From positions 194,569 to 258,568 of the forward strand of contig JACDOX010000333.1 of the NCBI GenBank assembly GCA_014549065.1: a DNA stretch of 64,000 nucleotides, in the 5' to 3' direction. Shown piece after piece: positions 36,201 to 50,880 of this stretch. The translations under genes and the position numbers were made by a program. The notes below the pieces were generated by a model. The model did not search any database and was not told the origin of the DNA. It was given only the letters and a program-made list of their open reading frames with translations. Position 1 is the stretch's first letter. Each line of letters opens with the position of its first letter. Origin of the DNA: Cardinalis cardinalis. Its lineage: Eukaryota > Chordata > Aves > Passeriformes > Cardinalidae.

Positions 36201-39200
36201 CATTCCAGGAAACATTAAGAGTCTCAAATACTTTGAGGGAAATTAGAACTCCAGATAAACTTAGAGAGAAAGAAACGCCAAAACAAGCCTTTCCCTGACA
36301 AGTGCTATCAACAGAACAGGGAAGGAGCTCATTTATTTTATTCCTCATTTTTGAGCATTATGTGAACCAATACAACAATACAAACTTTCACAACAGAGCA
36401 CCATATCCAAGTTGAGCTGCCTTAACCATAAAAAAGATACAGGAAGAGTTTACAAGACCCAGGAAAGGACAACACAGATGGTCAGATGTATGCCAAGACT
36501 GACATACTGTACAGAAGGAGATTGTGCACAGGATTATCTAGCCTGGGAGGAATTATTAGACAGGATGTGAATGAAATGTTCACAACTCTAGAGGTCAGTC
36601 AGAAAACCCAACAGCCCGTGTCTCAGTCCTTTCCAATAATAGGAACAAGGTGAATATTAGCAAGCATTTGTAGTACAACTGAGAAGTAAATTCATTAATT
36701 ATNCCACAAGAATCAAGCATTGTGCCCACAATTGTCAGTAAGGGCTAGATAATTTTTGATATTAGTAATAGCATTTGTGGTTTCTTAGCATGTACACAAA
36801 TAATGATATTTCATGCTTCTCAGAGTAAGATCATGTGTGCAGAATCCAGCAAAACTACCAAGCGGCAACAAGCTGGGGTAAAGAAGGGGTAGGAAATGCT
36901 ATTCTGGTAATGTTTTTAATTGAATAATATTGATAGACTTGNCCTTGAAGTCACTGAACAGCATCAGAAAAAGGAAACTGATAAGGAAGGCACTACCAAA
37001 AGGAAAAGGGATAAGACCATATTCTGGTGGACTTTTGCAGTTATTCCATCCTATGTAAATAATGCTTGATGGAAAAGCTGCACAAATTGGTGTGTGAGAG
37101 AGAAAGAGTTTGTTCTTGACATCAGATCTTCTAGTGCTGCTCAAACACCAGGAGAGCTCTTAACACACTTGGAACAGAACAGAGACATTTAGAAACTAAG
37201 TAATGAGAGACAACCACAAGGGACAAAAGAAGCAAGTGTCTCAGTTCGAACTCCACCTCGAATAACATGCCCATGGCCATCTGTGGCCCAGTTACAGAGA
37301 ACAGAAAGCTCCAAGGAGATCTTGCCTGAAGCAAAAAATGATATAATGAAAAATACACGCTACAGCTTATATATGGCCCCATAAAATGGCAAAAAGCACA
37401 GGAGGTTTGTTACAAGGAAATACTGACAGCATGATTGCAAAAAAAGTGTCAGAGCTGGGAACTGATCTTAGGACAACTGCAGTGACAAAAAGACACTCTG
37501 AATTAAGTTCTGACAGACTTCTGTTGAAACAGAAAATCAACAGGAAGATGACCTGCACCAAAAGGACAAGCATGAAGAAGCCATGAGGACAAGCAGAATG
37601 CACCACCAAAGCCTAGCACAGAAAGTGTCCAGTGTTGAGGTGGCTCTTAAAACCCTCCCCCCCCTTTGCTGGGGTCTGAAGCACTTTGGAAAGGCTGTCA
37701 GTAATATTATCCTTTTGTCTGGCAAGTTCCACAAGATAAAAGTGACCAATCTCAGGTCTTCTTTTCAAGACAGAGATTTTCCACCATTTCTCTAACTGAC
37801 TCTCTGACCAATGAGTGTGCAGATGAGATAAGGAAGACAATGGCCCTTACAAAGCAGCAAAGCCTTCTCACTCTGATCCTGGGGTTTGGGGGGTTTTGTG
37901 TGTTTTGGGGGNTTTTTGAGTATTTTCCTCTCTCCTTCATTTATGGTATCTTAATGTATTACAGATCAGAATAACTGTTCTGGGAGGAGGGAGGGGTGAG
38001 AACTACATGGTTTCCACCACTTCAAAACACACTCCAGAACAGAGAGGCTTTCTGCAAATTAACTTTTTGGATGCCAATTGCCAACTCTGGATTTGGGTGG
38101 TTAAACCATCTCTGGAAAGGGCTGGTGCTTAAAGGAGATTTTCAGGTAAAATTAGATAAATTTTCCTGCACTGTCTAGATAATCCACAGGATTAATCAAA
38201 ACTGGGACTTAACAGCTGACAATCTCAGAGGTCTCTTGCAAAGCAAGATCATCTTCTAAATACGATCTAAAGTACTGCAAGGACATCAAAACCTGAGAAG
38301 TTCTTCAGCCATATAATAGAAAATTAGAGTATGGAAGTAGGTGAACATGCTCAAATAAAACCTACTTAGTGCTACTGCCAGAGCAATGTGGCAGACTTAG
38401 AACTCCTCTACAACGTTCCTATGAACTGAGCATTGATGGAAGATAAGGGAATCATTTTGATGTCTTCTTTGAGTCTTGTTCTGTAACAGCTGTACTGACA
38501 GCCTGTGTGTAATAGAAGGTACAGACCTGGAATTTGTGCAAATGCTGAGTTTCCTTAATCCATCTGCCAGAGAAAGCATTTATTATCTTCCTAGAGTCAC
38601 TCTCCCAAGCAGTACTCCTGGGATGGTCCTGACAAACTCAAGTGAGGCATCAGCGACTGTGATCTTCTGTGGGGCAAGCAGAGGGAGAGCTATCCTGAGG
38701 AGCATTAAATTCTGACACTTTTATCAGTCTGTGTTTTCNAAATGTGTCCCAGAAGCCTTAAGCTTTGGCTTGGATGCTCTTNCCTGGTCACTCTGGAGTC
38801 TTCAATAAAGGATGTGCTCTGTGAAAGGAAGTTGTAAGACCTGGGTTTGCTTGGTTTGTCAAGGACAGCTTAAACTTCTCTTTATTCACTTGAAGGGCAG
38901 CTCAGGNACTTCAGGCTGCACTTTAGGAGAAACTTTCACTGAGAAATTAGTACAGCACTGGAAGAAGTTACCAAAAAGGTGTCAAAACCTCCAGTCACAG
39001 AGGTTTTCAATGCTTTGCTACAGGCAGTCATGGTTGACCTGAGCTAGCACTAGCAGCAGCACCACTTGGTATGACTTGAAGAGATTCCTGTCAAGCAACA
39101 TGATTATGATTTTATAATTTCCTCAGCTACTACGTTCTTCCTAATTTGTGAAAAATAAAAAACCATGTCATTTCTAATGAACACATGAAATATCTTTCCT

Positions 39201-39479
39201 GTGGAAGCCCTATGGGGAGAGCTCTCTTGCCATGCTGGGTAATCAGCACACTTATGTGTGTGTCTCCAATGCCTGCACATTTTATGGCAGGGAGTTGCCA
39301 TTTTGTTTACATTTAACAACCGCCACTGCTCTGTGNTTGGCTGAACACAGTTGTAAAATGGACAGAACATTCTTTAATAAGAGCCAATGGAATAAATAAT
39401 TCAAATTATATATAATAAACAGTAAAAGGCTGTTTAGTTGTCCTCCACATTATCAGACTGCAGAACAAGCCCTGACATG
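33212..39479 (-). other. Probable TSPAN9 intron, no exon recognised
   Basis: AT-rich non-coding sequence upstream, in gene sense, of the first visible TSPAN9 exon. I looked for the exon starting with the MARGC-type N-terminus and did not find it. A G-rich patch at 37879-37912 has runs of 4 to 6 G. No other repeat was confidently identified. Confidence 0.5.
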
Positions 39480-40345
39480 TCTGACGTGAGGGAAGACTTC
39501 AAGAAGGGGAAGGGGAACAAAAGAATGATGGACATTGACACACTGAGATATGCCCAAGGGTTACACGTCCCACCTACTGGGCCAATGCTGATTAATCTCT
39601 TCATTAATGACCAGGATGGTGGGACAGAGTGTTCCCTAAGCAAGTTTGTAGATAAACTTGAGTAGCTGACACAGCAGATGGCAGAGCTGCCCCTCAGAGA
39701 GCTGGACTGGATGAAGAATCAGGCAGAGAGGACATCTGAGGAAGTTCAACAAGGTGGAATGCAGAGTCCTGCACCTGGGGAGGAATGACCTTGTGCACCA
39801 GGACACACCAAGGCCTGAGAGTCTGGGAAGCAGCTCTCCAGTGGAGAGCCTGGAGTCCTGGTGGACAACAAGCTGATCAGAAGCCAATAATGCAACCTCA
39901 AAGCAAAGAAGGCCTACAGCACCCAGGGCTGCACTAGGAAGAANGTGTCTGGCAGTTTTGAGTGTTATCCTTTTCCCCTACTCAACACCAGTGAACGAGC
40001 ACAACTGGAACGTCATGTCCAGTTCTAGGCTCCCCAGTAAAAGACAGACATTGGTGAATACCAGGAAGGGAAAGGAGCCTCTTAAGAGGCTGAGAGGGCT
40101 GGGACTGTTTGTCCTCAAGAAGAGGAAGCTCAGGGGGTTCTTATTGACCTGTATAANTACCTGATAAAAGGCACTGAAGAACAGGGAGCTGCTCTCCTCT
40201 TAGGAGTGCTCAGTGACAGGACAAGATGACTACAAAATTTAATGCAAGAGCTGCAAGGGGGACCAAACACTGAGGTAATGTTTCCAGAGAGGCTGAGGAG
40301 CTTCCATCTGTGAAGATATTCCAAACCTAACTAGACACTCCACAG
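39480..40345 (+). mobile_element. CR1 LINE fragment, sense
   Basis: Plus-strand CR1 ORF2 remnant (NLFINDQDGGTECSLSKF block near 39.6 kb) running on through gaatgcagagtcctgcacct, a ctggaacgtcatgtccagtt block and tcctcaagaagaggaagctc to about 40.34 kb. Stops and frameshifts abound. It seems to lack the terminal repeat. It lies in the probable TSPAN9 intron. Confidence 0.8.
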
Positions 40346-43300
40346 TCTGTCTGTAGACTACAGAGTCTCTACAGTCTCTACTCCAGCTGACTCTGCTCAA
40401 GCAATGGACAGCAGATGATATGAACTCAACATGTCCCTTCCCACCTTTTCCATTATTCTGTTAGGAGATAAGCTCTCTGATATCAATTAATAGCTTTATT
40501 CCAGGGGTATTCTCAACTATGCACACATACTCATCCTTTCCCCCCCACCCCAGTACCCCCAGTGTCCTCCTGAACAGGTAAGGAGTAAACACACTCAATT
40601 ATTCACAGTTTGTGTCCAAGACAAGCACAGCCCTGATTTTCTAATGATTGCCATTAATAATTTGGGGATAAGCACTTCATTNATGAAATTTCTAGGTGAT
40701 AAATTGTCAGTATTTTAAATGAAGTGTGAAGAAATGTAGCAGTAGAAAGGAAACAAATGATTAATTTAAAGGAACATAACCTGTAGAATGATATTCCCAA
40801 ATACAGACTTCCTGCAAAATGATTTGGGAAAAACTGATGTAAAAAAGCAATGTCAAAACAAACGAGGCATTACTTTGGACTGCAGTAGTTCTTCTCCCAG
40901 AACTTCACAGCTATTTTGAGTGGCACGCACAAAGCAAAAATCAACAAAATTCTCTCTGCCTGCAGCTGTGAAAGGTCAGATTTAGTTGTGTCAATGTCAG
41001 CATTATCATCTTTTTGTGTCTAAGTCACAATGCCCAAAGTGAAGTAGGCAAAAAAGACTGAACATTTGAAGAGGAATCAGAGATGATGTATAAAGAAGGA
41101 TTAAAATGTGTACAACACAGTTAAGTGATGGTTAAACTCAGAGGGCNGGAAGGAGAATGGAGGCAGAACTTTGAAACTAGTATTAGAAAAAAAAAATTAA
41201 ACATTATACATCCAATAGCAAAACTCCCGAAATCAGAAGGACTGGCAGGGCCCTAACCTGTAATTTGCTGTATGGAAAAACATCAAAGACAAAAGAGAGT
41301 TCAAAAAGTCAAAGACAACATATATAAAATCCAGAGAATAACTAATCTAGAAGAAGGAATTATGCAGTCACTCCACAGAAGAGACCTGACTGGAAGGATA
41401 TTTAACATAAANTTCATAGTGCCCAAAAAAGACTTGTGGTTCCTACAGAAACACCAACCTTATGCATAGATTAGAATGTGCAGTTACACTGTCCCTGATA
41501 ACAGACTGACAATAATAGCTCATTTAAAATATAGTAACAAAGCATTATACATAATCTTCACATTAAACCATTTTCTCATTAGTAAGCATGGGGATAAGAG
41601 CTGAAAAATTCTCTAAGCAATTCACCATAATGAATGAGAATTCATCAGCCTAACAAAGCACTTCTGAGCATTAAGCCCTATTCCTAAACACACATAACTG
41701 AAAAGATATCTTTCTGAAATGCAAAGTTTGGGGATTAAACAGAGTCTCTCTTTAATTCCTGCAAATGACCCTATCTACAGACTTCAAACTAAAAACAGGN
41801 AGCAAATTACAATGCCGTCTCTTAATGCACCACTTTTTGAAGCGGCTTGACAGGAGATGTAAGTTTAGGGCTTTTCCCTATGTAATAACATTAATCACAA
41901 AATTGAAATCTGCAATTATTTTAAAATTACTTTATTTATTTTATTTTCCTATTTATTTCCATTAGAGGTAATTTCACTTGAAATGAAAATCCAATCTGAG
42001 CACAAGCTGGACAGAGAGATCTCCTGAATTCATTGCTCCACAGAAACATTCAGATCTAAGAGAGTGCAAAACCAAATGTGTTTGGTATTCATCCCATTAG
42101 ACCCGCAGAACAGAGAGGGAGCTCAATTTTACTCTCCCAATTATTAGAAAGAACTGAAGAACATTTACCTGCAATTACTAATCCCTCAAAAAGCACAACA
42201 ANGTAAAATATTTTTACATGTTAGCAGCCATGATTTGGCTAATAGATTTGGTTTGCTGCACTATTAAAATANCTTTCCAAAATTATTTGATTCACCAGCA
42301 CTCAAGACTTTGAAAGCTAGAAGGAAACTTTTTAACAATTTTCATAGATGTCAACAGGAAGAGACAGTTTCAGCAAGATAGTTTTCAGAGTAACAAACAG
42401 TCCAATTCCAGTATACAAACACCCCAAGGGAAATGCATCAGAGAAGACCGGAAATCTTATTTTATTCTGTTGATAGTAGAGAGAAAAACAAATGTAATCA
42501 TGATCAGTTGAGTTTCCTCAGTGCTCTAGTTTTTGAGCAACTGCATTAAAGCCTTCTTAAAACAGAACTATGTGGCTGTTTAAAACTATATGCTAAATTC
42601 ATTTGTTCTATATTTGCACAAATGCAGAGGCATGCACCTGCAGTACTTTCTTCTGAGATGGAAGCCCCTATTACTTATTCACAGACACTTTCTGCCCAGC
42701 AAAAAGCACAGTCAGATTCTGGTCAATCCATCAAACATACATTTGCAACGCTTAGCACCCACTGGCACAACTCTATGGAATCTAGGCACCTCTGCTGGTC
42801 ACATGTTGTTAATCTGTCTCCTTTTTCCTGAGCCAATTCTCCTGAAGCCGCTTTATCCGCTTTGTTTATTTTAACCACAGCTGCTTAATTCTNCTATATC
42901 TCTTAATACCAAATAAAAGCAGCAGGAAACCGCCCCACCCCCAGGAAAAAATAAAAATCAGATGTTTGAAGGACTTGTGGTGAGGCAACAGTCAGTAATC
43001 CTCATCCAAATCTGTGTAACAGGACTGAGGACTTCTCCAGCCCCAAAGAAGTTACTGTGACTTAACATACTCTCTTGAAGATATACTACAAGCCACAACC
43101 AAAACCACTGTGCATCTCAAACACTTTGTTCTCCATCTGCTCAAAACGGGCTTACACTATATTCTGCAAATCCACTTGTATCCTTCTCTTTCAGCTGTTG
43201 GAGGCACATACAAGAAAAGATGCAAGGGATCAGTGTGAAGAAACTGTCTCCAGAAGTTATTTGTAAACNAGTTCACTGTGTATGTGTGAAGTAAGCCTGG

Positions 43301-46300
43301 TAATTGTTGGACTATAAGCATTTTACTCTCGGTCAATTTGAACGTTAAAACAGCACAAAACTCTGGGGGATGCGCTTCCCTCTTTAACTTACAACACCTG
43401 GCATCACTGACAACTGACAAAGGAGTAAAAACAACTTCCAATTTTACTTATTTCACATCAAATTGTAGCACAGCTTCCAGTTCCTAATAACCTTGTATTG
43501 CTTAAGCTGNCAGTAGAACAAGCACTGCAATACTCAAGTAAGACAGACAACAGGACTGAAGTTAGGCAACAAGTTCTTTGCCCTCTGCACTGTCTGTTCT
43601 TCTTGAAAGTGAAGCTGAATTTTGTAAGAGCAATGATAATAAATAGCAATAATAAATAAATAGGGAAATAGCAATGATAATAAAGGAAAAACAGTTTTGC
43701 TCAGCACTCATTAGGAAAAAAAATCACTAAGTCTATTAGATCAACCAGAGAAAAATAGTATCTTTCACTAATTCAGGGCAGATTTACTACTTCTTTGGTA
43801 ATATTTAAAGTTTTTCTATCTCTTTCTATTAATAGGTTCTATTTTGAAGCTACTACCAGGAAAATAACATCTCCCAGTGGACTGGGAACACCTCCTACTT
43901 ATTGTTAAATACTCTGTCAAGAGGTATTAAATTAAAAATATTTTATGTGTTATCCATCCATTGCCTGAGTCATCTCTATCTCATTGCCTTCCAAGATGTA
44001 AAAATCCTCAGGCAACTGAAACTTTTCACCTGCAGGTTGTTAGAAATACTACAAAGGCTGAGCCTCATTCTCTTAAGAGAGACCAACAAGGGGTGACATT
44101 ATAAAGGGGCCAGATCAGACAAATAAAAAGGGGTAGGAGAGCAGCCATATGCTACAGTGAGAAGAGTGAGAAGCATCACTGTAGGCAGATGACTCGTCAG
44201 TTAACTGAATCTCACTTTTCCCTCCCATCCAGAGAGCTGTCTTAGGGAATTGAAGAACAGGCCATCACACTGGCTCAAGAAGAAACATAAATATTCAGTA
44301 CNAAAATTCAGCCAGCTACAGATTTAACAAATGCCTTTGCTATCCCAAAACAAACATAGGACAGTGGCATTAGACCACTTAAATACAGATGCATGCTGCA
44401 AACTGTCTTTGAGTCGTGTATCACTTCCAAGAAAACACATTTTAAAAGCTTTCACCGACTTGTCTGGAAGACTGACTGAAGAATACTTATAGGGGAAGCA
44501 AGGAAAAAAAACCTGAAATTTTCCAATTCATATCTAGAATATTTTAACAATATGTTCATGCCAAACTCACTACAAGAAGAAGGAACCCACAGAGATATAG
44601 ATGTCGGAATGGTTGAGTAAAAGGAGTACTGAGTTCAGGTCTGATCCNGCTGTGTTGATTAACCTCCATGGTCCAGCTACTACCAGGGTGATGAAGAGAT
44701 GGGGCTATTTTATCACTATTATGGCTTTTTTTTTATTTTTCATATACCGCGATGAAACAATCTTGGTATCATAAGATTTAGGAAAGAAGCCACTGTTGCC
44801 AGAGAGGAGCTGTGATGTTATCTTGGTATCTGAAATGCTGGAAAATTAGACTGGGACAAAATGATGTCTGGCAACCATCTGTAAATATCTCTGTAAACAG
44901 TTCTGGCAATTACTCTACCAAACAAATGAGTATTCATGGTGTTTATTTATTTAGTCTTCTGACAGGCGCTGCTAATAAAACAGACAGCACAGTTTGTGAT
45001 GCAGTGATTTCAAAAGAATTAGAAGGAGGTAAACCTAAACATCCTAGAAAAAGTGAGGGAAANCAACTAGAGCAAATAAGGAAAACAAACAAGGCCATAT
45101 GCAAAGTGGAAGATAANCTGTATCTCTTTTTTCCACTGAGGAGGAAGCCAGACTGAGGAGGAATTGGGTTAGCAAAGAAAAATCCAAGGCCATAAGGACT
45201 CACAACTAGCAAAATAACTTCATAAACTGCTGGGAGGGGGTTCTGCAAGCAGTACATGTGACAAGGACACCTGATGTCCTTGATGTCCAGAGAAGAGAGC
45301 AAGGAGTCANAGGCTTATCTGTAGTTTAGGTTGTCTTTTCCCTACCACATGTTCAGTCTGNTAATATGACCAGTGGATGAAATAGTTCAGGTAGCAGACA
45401 TTCTGTATTGACTGTGCTTTAACAACCTAACTGAACCAGATGCGAAGCAGAGAAAATTGCATCCCACTGGAGTCCAGTTGCACTTTGAACTTNTGTCTTC
45501 CCAAAGACAAAAGCAATTGATATAAATGTACAGGAAATTGCTGGAACTTAGCAGAAATTTGTATTTTCAAAAATATCTAAAAAGTATCTTAAATGAAATT
45601 AACTTGCTGTACAATCTGTAAAGTTACAGATCTTGATTTAAACTGTAACACATAAAATAATTTGGTTTCTGTAAGTTCTCTTCAGACCATATGTTCTCAT
45701 TTTGAGGATAAGGTTCACAAAAAACACTATCAGAAGTAAGGAAGACTAAGTGAGAGTGGTGCTGGCTTACCCTTCCCTCTCTTTTCAGTGAGCCAACACT
45801 GATTTTCTGACAGCATTCCATGTGAACACGCTGACAAGACTGCAGTGGTCACAGCTGGGAGGAACTGGAATTACGGAAGACAGTTCCATCCCACTGCTCA
45901 TGGGATGGACAGATCTGGCAGATCTGTCCATATCCATTTCCACACAGATCAGAACAGGTACAGAGTTTTTGCACCAGCCAAACTGAGAGAAGTAAATGCA
46001 TTTTATTTTGCAAGTCGAATAAAATTCAGCAANCAACAGAGCAGGTAATTGCCAGATCAGCAGCAGTAGCATATAACAATTTCCCCTAACTTTTGTGTTG
46101 GCAAGTGTTACAAAGTGTACTGAATGCTTTCTTGCTACCAGACACAGCAGCAAGTAAATTAATGAATGTTAACTATGTTGAGGGGAATAAATCATCAATA
46201 ACTCATACTCACTTGACTATAGCTTTGCACTCAGAATTATTTTGTTTTATTTTGTGCTTTTACCTAAAAACAGAGCTGACTCCAGTTTAAAATATCCTGT

Positions 46301-49300
46301 CAACAATCAATGAAGATAACAAAAGGCACACTTCATTACAAACTGTTTCAGGATAAGATTAAAAAAACTTTAGCCACAACATCACATAGGACATCTCCCC
46401 AGGCTCTTATCTCTGGTCTGCCACTTTCAAATACGGGAAAGCCAAAATAAATGTACAAAACAGCAGAAACAAAAGGCAAAAGCCCAATTTCACNATCACA
46501 TTTTACTCAAGTACTGCTAACAACACAGATACTAGCAACAGCATCACTATTTGAGAAAATCATTATCAACTGCATCATATGCACACAGAAAAAGAAAAGC
46601 AGTATTCAAATTCTGTAAGGAACAAAAATCTGTGCCCACAAGCTTCATCCNGGTATGATGCAGTAAGATTACTCTTAAGGGGTCAAATATTTTGTGCCAA
46701 CACCAAAACAATATAATAGTTCCTATGTGTGATTCTTTCCACATGCAGAAGAAAACTCCAGCAGTTCCTCAGACTGATTTATCCATTTTAGTTTACAGGA
46801 NGGAAATATGTCCTCAACAACTCATACTCCCTTGACTGTGGCCTATAAAAAGCAAATGACTTTGCCACAGAAGACATAATGAAATGTGGATTCCCTCAGA
46901 TTTGTGACTTATGATTGGCATCTCAGCCTTCTGATCCATGGTGAACTAACCTCNGTTAATGCTTGCCCTCTTAGAGGGCATGTAGAACAATATGCTCATG
47001 TGTGGATTCTCTGGCATCTAGTAAAGCTGGAGTTCATTCTGCAGGCTTTCTCTAAGGATCTATATCCCCCACCCAATCACATCTTCAGTTTTATTTCTGT
47101 CCCTGCAGAATTCATTAAAATGTAAATTACGTTCTACTGAAAAAAACATAAGACTGTTAATGGAATTTCATCCATTGCATTATGCAGATACCCAAAATAG
47201 ACAACCACTTTGAGTGGTATGATATACAGTGAAAGTTATCCCCAAAGGTCATCTCTAGATGCACTAGGTTTGATTTTTTCTTATCCCAGGTGATATTTGT
47301 TTGCAGTTTGGACACATGCTTGATTAAAAAACTTAACAGATGGAAGGAATNAAATCCTTCAAATATGGCCTAAAAATATCTCCCGTTTCCCTACCTCTAA
47401 TTCTTTATTCACAAGTTAACTGCCCCTAAGCACTTTTTCCTTCCATCTCTGTAGGTCATCTGTAAGTAATTTATCAAGAAAAAAAAAATTAGGTACAGAG
47501 TAGGCTGTTCTTTTAGTAAGTCTAGGCCATACTCTTCAGTAATCTCTGACTTGTCTGTTTCTAAGACCAAGCTACCAGACACTTATTCTGGTGTCAGAAA
47601 TACTTCATGATTAACCACTAAGAAGAAAACTTACAAAGTACAGTCACAGACAATGAATAACACCCCTATTTTAAATATATTTATTCCAAACAAAAGATTC
47701 ATTGCCCTTCTTGTCATCCAACTTTGTTATGAAAATTAACTCATAAGAACATCTCTAGCCCAACTGCAATGTTACATTACTTCAGTTTTCACCAAAGTCA
47801 ACTGCAAGCTATGCATTAGTTAGCAAGCTATGCATATATTCTGTAGCTATGGGATTGTCTAGATTCACACCTGCTAATGGCAAATGTGTCTTCATATTTT
47901 CAAACTCTCATAATGAACTCAAATGGAACTATTTGGTTACAAAAATTTTATCCATGATGAAGAGAAATACACATGTTTTCAGGTTATTCCTTAGCAAAAG
48001 CCTAACTTCCCTGAAGATTAACTTCTACATTTATGGTAGTATTGCTTTTGAGTGGGAGCTGACTCAAGGACTAAACCCAAAGGTATAAACAAACTTCTGC
48101 AAGAAGTCTCACTCTGCTGCATGGAAACCTTCAGCAATTTACACAGGAGACCTCAANTGAAGTCTCTACTGTTGGCAAAACAGTTATCCTATAATTTTAT
48201 GTATTTCCTAAGGCACTTTAAAGTCTCATCATCCTGGACTGCCTGTATAAATATGCACACTTTCAGAAAAAGACTCATGGCAGTGAGAAGTGGTGCTCAT
48301 TTTGGATATACAGCACATGGGTAACAGCATCCCACACAGCCCACAAGCAGAGACAGAGGTCATTCACAGACATAAGTTTTGTTGTCTTAAAAGTTGTGGC
48401 ATAAAACTGCAAAGCAGTATTGCCAAACATGGATCAGGTGGAACTAGAATTGGAACATACCCTGCTTCAGAATGCGTGATGACTTGGATCATTGAAAGTA
48501 CCTGTATTCCACCTGCATTCCATATGTTTACAAGTAACACGACTCATGGAGATAGAAATAAACCTAGTTCAGTTCTAATGAGATGAGACTTTGTGTAAAA
48601 AAAGTATAAATTGCATTTGGAGTCTCATAACCATGTTTTCATTTTTCTCCATCAATCTGGATACTATATATAAATTAGCCATTAATGAGAACAAAGATTG
48701 TTGCGTGTAAGCACTGTGATTAAGTGAGTCAAAAGCCTTCTACTACTTCTGAAATACAAGATTCCCCATATAGAAGATTAGAAAATAACACTTCTATACC
48801 CTACAGAGGTATTTTCTTTCTCTAATTAAAACATCCTTATGAGGAAAAGCAAACAATTGAAGCACCAGAATAAATTAGGGAAAAGCTTGGGAATAAAAAG
48901 AGAATACACAGAGTTACGAAATACAAACAACATTTCCATCTTATTATCCCACATATTGCACTTTTTTGTGAATTTTTTCTCCTGTTTGTGTGGTACTTTT
49001 GTAGTGTCTACAAACTTCAAGCAGAGAACGCCNCAAGAGGTAAGTTATACCTATTTTTAGTTACGCCAGTTACCTTCATGAGCTTGAGAATCAAAGGACC
49101 ACTCCTCACTAAGAATAATTTTTTAATGGCAGTCTTTCACTCCCTGGATTTTCTTGATGTTCCTCTTCTCAGTGCCATTTTGTGTTTCGTTATTTTGGCC
49201 CATTGTCTCCATGGCTAAACTAATGTTCAACCCTAGTTATTGAAAGCCATTTGAGCAAGCAAATTCTTTAATACTAATGATNGTTTTGTTGGCTTTATAA

Positions 49301-50144
49301 GGACAGATACATGCAAGCCATGTGGATGGCTGAGACCTGTGGAGCCATGAGAAGTCTAAAATAGAGAAAATAGAAATACAGGCTCCTAAATCCATATTTG
49401 GATATCTTTATGAGTTTAAAGAAAAGAACACTCTTAATCANAATGATTTTTTTTCATTTTTTCTTGAGAAAAAACATTTCAGGCTGAAATGATTCTAAGC
49501 CTGAACCCATCACCACCATTTTCTCTTTGATGTGTATTTTTTCTCAGAATGATGTTTCTTCTTTATGAAGCCAGTGGGAATGCATGGCTGTACACAGTCT
49601 CCAAAAACAGCTAGTCTTTTACACAGAAGAACTGAGTTTACTGCTGTGAAGGAAGTATGCTTGTCTTTACTGGCTGCCACAGGATACCTCAGTGTGCATG
49701 TAACAGGACTAGTGGATTCTCTGGAAGGTGACAATTCATAACACCCACTATGTGGAAATGTGTTTGTTTATACAGCTCTGCATGACAACAGATGATGGAG
49801 CTGTCAACATCAGTTTGAATACTTGATGTCTTATGGTAGATAACCTTCTATGTTTTTAGTGATTGACTTGCATAGCACCAATTCAGCTGTCCAGAAATGG
49901 CAACTTCCANAGTCAGAGGTCTGCTGATGTTCAGCTTCTCACAATTTTGTCCCTGGTCTTCCTTTCAAGCCTGGTATACCTGGAATGTCCTTTCCCACAT
50001 GGGTTTGCCAAGTCATCAGTCTTTATGCATTAAAGCCCATCTGGAGGGACCTTGAGTTGTGCTGAGACTGCTCATTTACTATATTTAGACCTGAGAATTA
50101 TCTGNGATTATGCACAGACAACATACTCAAAATGGCACAAAGAT
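40346..50144 (-). other. Probable TSPAN9 intron, no gene recognised
   Basis: Nearly 10 kb of AT-rich sequence without exon-like frames or large repeats that I recognise. A nested pair of inverted repeats lies at 45885-45931 (listed separately). Short open frames on both strands show no family features. Confidence 0.5.
45885..45931. repeat. Overlapping perfect inverted repeats
   Basis: Two perfect inverted repeats share bases. The first is tccatccca (45885-45893) with tgggatgga (45901-45909), 7-base loop. The second is atggacagatct (45905-45916) with agatctgtccat (45920-45931), 3-base loop. They could form alternative hairpins. Confidence 0.9.
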
Positions 50145-50880
50145 GAATCACAGAATCACAGACCAGTTGAGGTTGGAAGNGACNTCTGAAGGTCATCTGG
50201 ACCAACCCCACTGCTCAAACAGGGCCACCTAGAATCAGTTGCCCAAGTCCATGTGTGGGTGGCTATTGAATATCTTCAATGACAAAGAATTCACAACTTA
50301 TTTGGGCAATTTGTTTGCCCTCAGAGTAAAATAAGTGTTTCCTGATGCTCAGGTTTTGCCCATTGCCTCTTGTACTGTCACAGGTCACCACTGAAAAAAA
50401 ACTTGGCTTGGTTTTCTTTACACCCTCCTGTCAAGTATTTGCATACATGACTTAGATCTCCCTCTTCTCCAGGCTGAACAGTCCTGGCTTGGTCAGCCTT
50501 CCCTCACAGGAGAGATACTTCATCACCTTAGTGGCCCATTGACTCATTCCATTACGTCCATGTCTCTCTGGTNCTGGGAAGCCCAGAATGCCAGCTGTGG
50601 CTTCCCAGTGCTGAATAAAGGCGAAGGGTCACCTTTGCTTAACCTGCTTGGAACACTCCCAGTGCTGGCCTTCTTTGCAGCAAGGACACATTGCTGGCTC
50701 CTGTTCAATCTGGCATCCACCAGAATTCCCAAGTCCTTTTCTGCCAAGCTGCTTTACAGCCAGGTGGCCCCAGCACATGGTGGTGCATGGGGTTGTTCCT
50801 CCCCACTTTGCATCTTCCCTTGTTGAACTTCATGAGTTTCCTGTCAGCCCATGAAAACCAGCTCCACATCATGTTTATAT
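50145..50880 (-). mobile_element. CR1 LINE fragment with 3' end and ORF2 C-terminal part
   Basis: Starts with the antisense terminal repeat (aatcacagaatcacagacca) and gttggaag block, continues through a CR1 3' UTR, then frameshifted ORF2 remnants on the minus strand (EKDLGILVDARLNRSQQC; WADRKLMKFNKGRCKVG). It lies in the probable TSPAN9 intron. Inactive. Confidence 0.9.
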
